This document shows positions 34,101-46,100 of a DNA stretch of 64,000 nucleotides, piece by piece. The stretch covers positions 10,822,498 through 10,886,497 of the forward strand of contig OW121765.1 in NCBI GenBank assembly GCA_933228765.1, in the 5' to 3' direction. Both the position numbers and the translations under genes were made by a program. Within the stretch, counting starts at the first letter, position 1, and every line of letters starts with the position of its first letter. Source of the stretch: Miltochrista miniata (lineage: Eukaryota; Arthropoda; Insecta; Lepidoptera; Erebidae). The notes under the pieces were generated by a model. It was not told the DNA's origin and searched no databases. It was given only the letters and a program-made list of their open reading frames with translations.

Positions 34101-37100
34101 AATCGGTTCATTAGTTTCGGAGCCTATTCGATGCAAACAAACATTCAAATCTTTTCTCTTTATAATATTAGTTTAGGACTAAGGCACGGCGTACGGCCAT
34201 TAGGACTAAACTGAATACCTTGGCCTCCATTAATAGAGGAAGATCCCAGAGCCCCCAGACGTCACTCATTTTCTGATGGACAAAATATGTACGAGTGATT
34301 AGTGGTGGGGTGTACTATGATCATATGACTAGTTGCTACCTTGGCCAGACGGCCAATTTTCTGGTAGCAATTAATCAAGGTACATAAAAACACTGCTCAT
34401 GTCACTTAAATTCTGATAGCTGATTTTAACATATATTTTACACAATATCGTTAAAAATCAGTATTCGTTACTCCCAGACATATGCGGTCGGCGGTTTCAC
34501 CTTACAGACGCTTCAAAGCTCTGAAAAAAATTTATTAAGGTCACTTATTTTCTGATGCTTGATTTTTATATATGTTATTCAGACAACGGTTTTAAAACGT
34601 TTTGCAAACGGACAGACCGATCCAAGGGGCCAAACATTCCCCAGACCCAATTTTAATGTCGCTGAGAGTATGGGCGCGGGCATTATCCGTGCGTATTATG
34701 CGTATATTTAGCATGTCTAATCGAAGTCGGAATTAATATTTAAATGTAAATAAAAATGAATAAGTACCTATTAGTAATTAACGCCTGTCATTTTAAAATT
34801 TACATTTTTGTATTTGTTTTATTTAATAAAGACTTAAGTTTTAAAGGTTATAATTTGAAAATAACGTAAATAATCAAAGACTAACTTTGAGAAAAGTGCT
34901 CGTCTGACCGCAATCCATACTATATACTATATATTATACTATATACAATATATACTATATATACTATATCCATACTAATATTATAAAGCTGAAGAGTTTG
35001 TTTGTTTGAACGCTAGGATCTCAGAAACTACTGGTGGGATTTCAAAAATTCTTTTACAGTTTGATAGTTCATTTATCGAGGATGGCTATAGGCTATATAA
35101 CATCACGTTAAGACGAATAGGAGCGGAGCAGCAATCAAGAATGTTTAGAAAACGGGGAATATTTTTACCATCTGAGAGCTTCCGAGGCGTACGCTGCCTA
35201 AATGGTTTAAGTTACGTAAAAATTGTATATTACAAAATTGTTTCTCTTAAAAAGTTCTATAAAAAAGTCCGCGACAGCATATGTCTATCTTTTAAGGTTT
35301 GCTCACAATAAAATTATTTGTCTTTCTTTTAAGGTGAGCTCACAATATTATCAAACTGAAGAGTTTGTTTGTGCTAGGTTCTCAGAAACTACTGGTTGCA
35401 TTACAAAAATAATTTCACAGTTTTTTAGTCCATTTATTGAGGCTGGCTAATGGCTATATAACATCACGCTTAGACAAATAGGAGCGGAGCAGCCATGAAT
35501 AATGTTTTAAGAACGGGAAAAATGTATTTCTTTTCTGAGGTTTCATTGCGTACGTTGCGTAAATGGTTAAAGTTACGTAAAAATTGTGTACTACAAAATG
35601 TTTCCTCTTAAAAATTTACAAAAAAAAGTCCTGAACAGCAAATGCCCATCTTTTAAGGTTCACTTACAATAACCTTCACAATAATTTTTAAAATATGAGC
35701 GACGCAACTCGACTACGCGTCGGAAGTAAACGTTTTCTGCAGCAGTAGCCAATCAACTGAAAGATAATACCGGCCAAGTGCGAGTCGGACTCGCACACGA
35801 TGAGTTCCGTACCAAAAAACGGACAAAAATAAATGTGACGGAAAACATTATATCACTTCAACAAAGTTTTGCGGGTCAACTCTAAATGAATATAAGCGAC
35901 GCGACGGGAAAATTATATCACTTTTTACACACATTATTAAAACCTACAACCCTCTATTAAATATACCTAAGACACGCGACGAGTGTAAAAGCGACGGGAT
36001 TATATTACCTACTTAAAATATTAATACTATACCACTCTCTTTGTCACTCTCATTTGACGCAAACGAAGTTGCGCGGGTCAGCTAGTAATTTATAGAATTG
36101 TGCCTTACAAACTGTTTTATGACTTTTTTTTTTAATCGAATTAATTTTAATTTTTTAAAGTAAATATCAAGAGGTTTACAAAGTATTAATAATTTAATTA
36201 AATAACAGCAACCTTTTCAAATAATTATTTATTGGTAACGAACCTTAGCCCGAGGAAAACACTGATGTACAAGATGACGATTTAGATATTCGATATCAAG
36301 ATTGACTCGATGATGAATTACCTGACTTCAACGACGATGACAATGAAACAAAATATTTGTCCTATTTTTTGTAGTTTTTTAAGGTTTGTTACCAATAAAT
36401 AATTATTTGAAAAGGTTGCTGTTATTTAATTAAATTATTAATACTTTGTGAACCTCTTGATATTTACTTTAAAAAATTAAAATAAATTCGATTTAAAAAA
36501 AAATCATTAAACAGTTTGTAAGGCACAATTCTATATTTATTGCGGTCAGACGAGCACTTTTCTCAAAGTTAATCTTTGATTATTTACGTGATTTTCAAAT
36601 TATTACCTTTAAAACTTAATTCTCTATTAAATAAAACAAATATGAAAAAGTAAATTTTAAAATGACAGGCGTTAATTACTAATAGGTACCTACTTATGCA
36701 TTTTTATTTACATTTAAATATTAATTCCGACTTCGATTAGACATGCTACATATACGCATAATACGCACGGATAATGCCCGCGCCCATACTCTCAGCGACA
36801 TTAAAATTGGGTCTGGGGAATGTTTGGCCCCTTGGATCGGTCTGTCCGTTTGCAAAACGTTTTAAAACAGTTGTCTGAATAACATATATAAAAATCAAGC
36901 ATCAGAAAATAAGTGACGTTATAATATACGTAAATTTTTTTCAGAGCTTTGAAGCGTCTGTAAGGTGAAACCGCCGACCGCATATGTCTGGGAGTAATGA
37001 ATATTGATTTTTAACGATATTGTGTAAAATATATGTTAAAATCAGCTATCAGAATTTAAGTGACATGAGCAGTGTTTTTATGTACCTTGATTAATTGCTA

Positions 37101-40100
37101 CCAGAAAATTGGCCGTCTGGCCAAGGTAGCAACTAGTCATATGATCATAGTACACCCCACCACTAATCACTCGTACATATTTTGTCCATCAGAAAATGAG
37201 TGACGTCTGGGGGCTCTGGGATCTTGGACCATAAGTTTAGTTTACATTCGAGGATCTAAGGTTTATCAGCCCACGTGAGTATCAGCTGTTGGGTGTCCTG
37301 GGACATCCTTCTGAGGGCTTACCCGGGGCTCCCAACCATAGGCTGTTGGGCGTTACGTGAGGTTTATTAGTCGGTAAGAGTCCGGCATAGCATCGATGAT
37401 GGATTTACCCTCACGTTAAAAAAAAAGACATCTCCACTGGGCGGTCGTCCGGTCCGCCAGCCGCCATCCCGCTACCGGCTGTACCTGGGATTCCCGCCCA
37501 TAGGCCAGTTACATACCTATCTACGGCACCGTGCTGTTTTTGTAGGAGTTCCCTACGGATGGCATGGATGACTATAATATATACCTACGAATTCACACTA
37601 GAATTCGGGACTTGACGCCGAAATACTTTTTACTTATATGCAATCGGACATGTTGCAGCACCCGTGGACGCCGTTGGAGTCCTACCGCGACCACGCATAT
37701 GAGTGTCAAAACACCGATAGTCTAAAAATACTATTTTGGCAATTACCGAATATTCAGAAGTGGTGTCCTCGTCGCCGACCATTTTTGCTTCAGCGCTAAG
37801 GGCGCATATCTGTCGTCGCGTGCGCTTCAAATCTTCACTCTCCTCTACGAGACCCTGTAATTTATTTTATTTAGAGCAGCTCTATTAATCTTGATATCAC
37901 TATTACACATACATACGTATAACGTACTAGCGGACGTCACGCGGTTTCACCCGCGTAGTTCCCGTTCCCGTGGGAATACGGGAATAAAATATAGCCTATG
38001 TTCCCCGCAAAGAGTGTAGCTTCCCAACAGTGAAAGAATTTTTCAAATCGGTCCAGTAGTTCCGGAGTCTATTCGTTACAAACAAACAACCAAAAAAACA
38101 AATCTTTCCTCTTTATAATATTATTAGTATAGATAATACACCATGGACACGCCTTTATTCTTCTCGACGAATGATTACGATTTCTATATTATCCTTTTTA
38201 CGAAGGGGTAAGAGAGGCTTATTAAATGCTCACATATCACCTTTTTTAGAATTTGACGCATGTCATGGTGGTGAGCCGTATTGTGGTATTTAAATGGACA
38301 GGCGCAGGTCGTGACAGCCTGCTGTTGAATTTTTTAAGCCTTCAACTTGGCTTAACGACTGCCATTGTATTGACAACCAGGACCAACAACTTGAAAATGA
38401 TAACCAGAAATGGGAGTGTGTTGCTTGCTCCTCATTCGAGCTAAGCATTCATTCAAGGAGTGACAAGAAAATACCTAGACTAATTGCTAAACCTGGAAGA
38501 AGTGGCTGTGGTGACCAGGTGGGTATTTTTTATTCCGCGCAAACGGCTAAGTGGGTATAATATGGTATACTTACACTATAACATCGCAGACCAAGCAGTT
38601 TTTCGAAGCATCCAGAACCACAGCTAAGGCAGCGTCTCGTGTAGCGCTCTAAATACAGCAATGCTCGCGAGTGAAAGTCATGCTGTGGGAAAAAAAAAAC
38701 TTATAGAACTGAGAAAATTAATCGTATTATAGTGACTGTCTGTTTGTCTATGGATGGTATAAGGAGTATAAGTATGGCAAATGGCGTCAAAGATAAGTGG
38801 CAGATCATTGCTCTGGTTAGAGAAATTTGGGACGAATTATTACTTTATTAGATAAAGATCCCGTCTGAGTAGGTATAGCATTGTTAATGTATGACATAAA
38901 AGTAAAATAACCAACCTTCTGTGTCTCAGTCAACAATTCGTAAGTGGTAGTTCTGAACAGAGTGTGTCGAAACTTCATGTACCCACAAAAGGCATACATC
39001 GGCAGTGTGTTGCAACTTGCTATAATACAATACAAACATGTTATAAACCACAATAACGACGGACACAAATAGTAGACAGGGGTTGTTTTTGAACCCACAT
39101 ACATACATATGTCGCAGAACCAAGATAATTAATGACTCTAATTTTACTAAAACGCCATCTCTTATCAATTTTGGAAACGTCAAGCAGTTCGCTTGAGTGA
39201 GGTCGATACAGAAGGTGACGTTGTCAGCCTGACAGATGTCAGTTGTCTATGTGTGTGTTGTGTCATCTTGGAGAGGGGATGTGCGCTGTGCGGAGCGCAC
39301 AGACCGGACACTTTCGAACGAGACGTGGTAGAGAACAGTCACTTTTGGAAAAGGGCTCGTTGGTGATGGTCACCTTTCTGTATCGAACTTACTGCGTTTC
39401 CATCCATTTTAATCCGCGTGGTTAACTGTGATTTTTAAGTTTATTGTTTGTAAGTGAATAAACTAGTACCAGTGCTAAAGGATTGTAATCTTATTTCGTG
39501 CCTACAACTTGCTGATAGCGGCTCCTGACAACAAATTAACCCACGCAGTTCGTCCTGACTCCGACACATATATATAATCACGCCTTTATCCTCGAAGGGG
39601 TAGGCAGAGGCATAGTATACGCACACATTTCACCTTATGATTTTATGACTCACGTAATAGGTGGTGAGCCCATTGCCACGTTGAAATGGACAGGTGCAGG
39701 TCCCCGCGACCCGCAGTTCAAATTTTTCAAGACGCCAGGGCGCCGCGCCCATAAGGCCATCAACTTGGCTTAACGATTGTCATTTTACTGACAACCGGGT
39801 TTCATTTCGAGTTTTCTTTCTCTACGCAATAAGTTTTGCTGAAGTGTTCCCTTAGTCGCCTCTTATGACACCCTCGGGATGTATTGGGGTGGCGACATTT
39901 TGTACTCCTACCCGCCGCAACACGGGACCCCGTCGCCACCGCAATAATGGCAACAAATTCAGACGTAGACGTATGTATTTAAGATTGGTCGCTCTAAAGA
40001 CAAACTTTCTGTGAAAAAAGACCTTCAAGACTCCTTTTGAAAAACCCCATACTGCAGGCGTTTAGAAAAACCCCTATTTGGGGTATCGCCGCTAGGCTCA

Positions 40101-43100
40101 GTCACAGAGCGGAAACTTCAGCTTGAATGTGTGCGTGTGACCAATAATGCTAAGAAAATGTTCCCTCAACATGTCTGTCAACTATTATGCCCGCCTTCCA
40201 CTGCGAGCGAGTCGGACCCATTAAGGACTCCGCTATACTCGTAACGACGATTTTCATACATGTCCTTCCACCAAAGCGGACATGACATGTATCGAAAATC
40301 TTCGTTACGAGTATAGCGGAGTCCGTAATGGGTCCGACTCGCTCGCAGTGGCAGGCGGGCATTATGACAGCTGTGGCGTGGTAGGGAGTTTCCTATCTGT
40401 ATGTACCTAATACTATTATAATTATTATCGTCGGCTCAGCTAACGGTTAACGGCAAAGCTAAGGTCTTCAATTTCTGATCGACGATTTAGTGTAAACTCA
40501 GACTGTTTTGTATTTTGGCGATTTGTACTATAATAAGAGGATATTGCGAAGCAAGAAGAGGGGAGAGCTTGGCCACTATCAATTGTGGAGAGTGAGAGTG
40601 ACAAATCTGAGGAGTAGATGAGAGGCATTTTAACCTCTGTGGCGCAGTCGGTAGTGTAACCGCCTGCCGCGCTTGAGGTCCTGGGTTCGATTCCCGGGTC
40701 GGTCCAAATATTTGTGCGATTCACAAATGTTTGTTTCGGAGTTTGGGCGTTTCTATATATAATATGTATGTATTTAGAAATACACATATAAGTATGTCTA
40801 TCAGTCGTCTAGATCCCATAGCACAAGCTTATATTAGCCTAATTTGGGCTAGATGTTGTTGTGTGAGAATGTACATACACAAATAAAATTTAAAAAAGAC
40901 GCTGTATGCATACTCACGTGGTCGTCTAGTTCCTAAACACGCACAGTATGGCGGCTTCGGATCAGGTAGTGCGGGTGCGGGGTGTATCAACACCAATGAT
41001 GTGTCCCGAGTGAAATCGCCGCCTTCGCATTCCAATACTCTTATTGAGAAGAGTTTGGCCACCGCTTTTCACAGATAAAAAAAGACACAAATTTAAAAAG
41101 GTGAAATTTGTGTGTTAATAATTTGTCTCTGCCTACCCTTCGGTGATAAAAATGTGACTATATGAATACACCTACAGGTATATACTGTAAAGGAAGAGAT
41201 AGAGCACAGAATAAAGACTTACAGAAACCGAATTGAGGCACACGAAAACAGCTTAGCCTCAGCTCTAAGCAAACTACCACAAAAGAAAAGGCTCAAGCGA
41301 ATTCATATGGACCTTTCCAGTGACAAAATAGAAAGAAATAAATTGAAGAGAAGTAGATTCTTCATTGGAAGAACAAACTTCACCCTCCAAACCACCCTAG
41401 AACAAATCTGCTAATGGTTTGTTAAACCAATCGCAAAATACGACCAGGAGAGAAAAAAAATGGATACTTACTTTACATTCACGCCTTTATTACCGAAGGG
41501 GTACGCAGAGTTGACTGCGATGCCTAGTTTCACTTATTATACCTACACGTTTTGTACCACGTAACCTATTGCCGTGTTGAAATTAATTATGTTGATGGTT
41601 GTAACGACCCGCTGTTAAAATTGTTAAAGCAGACCAATAAACCCTTTAACTTGGCTTAACCCCTATCATGGTGCTGATAAACGGGACCAGCGGCGCATCG
41701 AGCCTTTCCAAGCAAAAAAAAAATTCTAAAAGTGGTAGTCACAACTTAAACAGTCTTCATTTGAACACGGCACAAAGCTCACTAAATATTTAATTGAATT
41801 GAAATATACAGTAGATAAAAAGATAAGGTAAAATGTGGCCACATAATAAATAAACCTCTGTCTACTTCTTCGGAGATAAATGAATAACTTTAAGTAGGTA
41901 TCTTACTAATATTATAAATGCGAATGTTTGTGAGTGTGGATGTTTGTTACTCTTTCACGCTCGAACGACTGAACGAATCTGGCTGAAATTTGGTACAGAG
42001 ATACATTCTAGTGTGGTATAATACATAGGCTACTTTTTATCCCGGGAACAAGTTACTACGGGAAGCGGGAACGGGACAAATTTTACGCGGGAGAAACTGC
42101 GGGCATCAGCTAGTAAAGTATATTTCTATTCTATTCCATAACAAAAATGCATCGAATACCTTCAGCAAACTTCTTATGCGAGTTACTCTGTAGCAAATGT
42201 AGCAACATTCGTCTGGTGAACACGTCGCCAAGCACCGAACCACATTTCAATAGCATCTTCTCGAAGGGGTTCAATGAGTCGTATATTTTTAATATTATTG
42301 CTGAAAATATATTTTAAAAAATAGCTTAATAATAACCTTCTCTAATGTTTTTTTAATCTAGACGCTAATGTAAATACATCAACTTTAATATAAATTTGGC
42401 TATTGTTCAAATTATAGAATGGTTATAGATTTTTCCTATACTAAAGTGCCGGCTGACGGCTATAGGCTTGCTCCAATAACATGGGCTTGTTATACTTTCA
42501 TATATGTAATTTACAACTGTTCAGGAATTTTCGTAAGCAATTGGTACATGGATTTGAAGAACTACAGCAAATGAAAAACTATATTACCATCCATAGTAAT
42601 GTCAACATTCATATTATCGAAAGTATAAGATTCAGGAAGCACAGCCATCTGAATAATTTCCTGGTCTCGGCCTTCAAAATCATCTTGTTTGTAGTTGCTC
42701 GAACTGGTACGACTGTAGTCGGTCTGAAACAGAACAGGGGATGAGGTCTGCTATTTCAATTGTATCCGAACAGAATCGTAATCGAAGCTCAATATAAAAC
42801 AGACTCCTTGGTCACGGTACAATTTGACAGTTTTAGTCCGTAAGACTTCTTACAGTGTTCCTCAAGTTGGCGGCCCTGTGGTGTACCTCTTAACGCTCTG
42901 CTTGAACACTCTGGATTTAAATAGGGAGTAACGCGTGCTCGGGAGCTCGTTCCAAGTGTTTAGGGTTCGCGCCGCGGTGGTAGTCAAAGTCTGGAATCCT
43001 GGTACATTCTTCCGAGGGCTTACCAGGGGCACCTGGTCATAGGCAGTGGTAGGGCATCGTTTTTAGTCGGTAATAGTCTGGCCTACCATCTATGTACGAT

Positions 43101-46100
43101 CCACACGTAAGAAATTGGTTGGACAAAAAAAAGATCTTTTAATCGCTCAGTTCTGGCGAAGATACCAACTTACCAAAGAAGTATTTCCTTTAACCAAAGG
43201 ATCATCGCTGTGCTGTATATCATTGCCCTTTTGGAGTAAAGTCGGTGATGGAGTGACAGCGCCTAGTTTCTGTGCCTCAATCCGACTGATAGTCACAATA
43301 TTGAGCGCTTCTCGTTGTACTAGCGATATCACGAAGTTTTGTATCAGACCTGGTAGACCACCGCTGGCACTCTCGATAACCCTAAAATGGATAGTGTATT
43401 GGACATCAACCATACTTTGAAAAAATGTTTGTCTGATATATTCGTACATACTAAGCTATCTTATTTGCAATGCAAGAGGTACTTACAGCTTTGAAAAAGA
43501 ACAGATAAGTTTTTTTTTATATTTAGCACGCCAAATTGACGTCACCACCAGCCCGATGGTAAGCCGTGGCGCATCTAGCGATTGGGGGCCAGTCTCACAG
43601 TCCGTAAGACTTTTGACAGTGGTCCTCAAGTTGGCGGCCCAGTGATGTGCCTCTTCACGCTCCTCTTAAAGAACTCGGGATTGTAAGATGAGGGAACCAA
43701 TAAACTACTCCTACTTCAGAACAAATATTATATATATGCAAAAGTAAGAAACTCTGTTAGTAAAACTGTCAGTTACACTTTTAGACCCGAACCACTGAAT
43801 CGATTCTGACGATAAGGGTAACATTGGCATTAGGCTTTAGCTACCCTTTACCGCGAGAAATGTTTCAAATGGGTTGAAATTAGGAAATGAGATGAAAATT
43901 CGTATCCGGAAAACCTATACAAGCAGACTTAGTCATAGGTAATAAACTAGTTCAATGAAAATTGTTCTAATAAAAAATCTACTGAAAATAGTGAATTACT
44001 TTTCTAGATCCGAAGGTATAGCCTGCACATCTAAAAGTTGACAGGCTAAGGCTGCGTGGTAGCATCGGCTGATACCCTTCAATGGTATGTTCACTATCAT
44101 GTTGTTTTTGAGGCAGTTTTGTGCAACCGCTGTGGAAGAATACACTGTGTTTTGTAACATCATTTAGCATACATACATAGAGGTATAGTATACGCCCACA
44201 TTTTACCTTATAGTTTTATGTCCCACGTGATAGGTGGTGAGCCTATTGAAGTGTTGAAATGGACAAGCTCAGACGCGCAGGTCGGGACGACCCACAGTGG
44301 AAATTTTGGGGTTCCGACATTTTGTACTCTTTCCCGTTAACACACGGGGTCCATTTAAAAAGTGATTAAATAATAGTCCCAGACACTGAGACTGTTTTAA
44401 TAAGCGTAAACACGGTATAATATGCTGCGCTATCTTGAAGAATATTATGATGCAGAAGGAACTTCCATCCAGGTTATCATGAAAACACCATCAAAATAAG
44501 TGTATACCTTCCTTATCAATGGACCTGTGGATGTTTGTGTAATCTATTCATCACTTTAGAAGTGAGCTGATGATCTTTAAAATTGAAAGCTATAAGATCC
44601 ATTTTGATTATCCGAATTTCCAATTAAAAAATCTACGTCAAAATTGATCTGTTCGTTCGGGAAATGTCACAGACAGACAGACAGACAAACAGATTATAAA
44701 TTTAGAAAACTACTCAAAGATAAATTTTTGAAGCATTGTTTAGAATACATAATGAGTTAATCAATCAAATTAGCCTATGACAGTTCACTGGTAATAAGCC
44801 ACTGCCAATGTTCGCCAGAACACTCGGCCCATCGCCTTTAAGTCATTGTCTTCGTCCTTTTCTAGGTCCTCGATCCATCTGTTAAGTGGAATGCCTACCG
44901 TACGTTTAAATAATATACATAAGGACATTATAAAGTATTTCTTACGCGAAATGCTTTCGGCATTACTAATTGCCATAATGACGAACATCATCTTTGTATC
45001 AAGTAACATGAGCAATATACGCCAAGATTCATCATCTATGAATTGCGCGTTGTCTATGCCAAGCACCCATAGGTTGATAAAGTTCTGAAAGTGCGTATAG
45101 TTTATATTGAGAATTTACTACCAAAATTCGTACATTTTCGTAAGCATCTACGCATGTGCTACGAAGATTATCAAAGTGCCACAGCTACGAATTGTGCTAC
45201 AGCTACGAATATTGTGCTACGCTACAGCTAAGAATTGTGCTACGAATCTTTCGTAGTCCTGTTTGTCGGTACCCTACAATGTTAGTTACAGATAGAGTAA
45301 TCTTTGAGAACCGTGGTCGGTAGCTTTCGTGAGTTTGGGATCATTTACCACGAAAGAGCCCACAATGGTCAATAATGCTGTTTACTTGTGAGTCCCGCTT
45401 TGGATTTTATCTGGATTTCCGACAAACGCGATTGGTTACAAAGTGACCAGGATATATTTTGATGCATATACTATAATGCAGCTGGTAAGTCGGCTTTGCA
45501 TAATATATCTAAGATGGTGCTCTGAATTGTGATGCTTGCGTAAACACTTTTTGCATTTAATTTACAGATATGCTACGATTGCTACAAAAACGCTACGATT
45601 GTCTACAACGACGCTACGCATTTTTATTTAATACCACTAATTTGGCAGACAAGCTTACAGCCCACCAGAAGGACTTGTGGTCACCGCAGCCTATGAACGT
45701 TTGCAACACCAGAGGCACCACTCTCGCAATCAAATTTCAAAAACATAGCTTCGAATACTGTAAGCTTACCGCGGATTCAGTTATGAAATGATAACTACAA
45801 AATTGTCGATTTTCCTTACCATCATGCAGATTTCTTTTAAGGCGTTCTTTACTGAAATATCAGACAGCATATCACCAGAGGGCTGAAACTTCTCAGGCAG
45901 TGGGAAACGGCAGTTGAATATAACATTTATTGCATGTAACTGTATGGGTGTGGTTTCCATTGTATTGATACTGATAATGAAATAAATAAATAATCAATGA
46001 AAAAATGTGTGAATACGCTAGGTGTCGCGATGACTTTCAATCAGGTCGGCGGTTTTATTCGGGCGAGCTAAATATATAAAAGACCATTATTCTTAGATGT

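Noticed and set aside
38575..38682. Exon 19 ending at the stronger GTAAGT donor
   Set aside because: That choice puts exon 20 out of frame (early TAA); the donor two bases earlier keeps phase. A hidden small exon remains possible.
40633..40707. A functional tRNA gene with A and B boxes
   Set aside because: The sequence continues into a SINE body and does not form a full acceptor stem, so it is treated as a SINE head.
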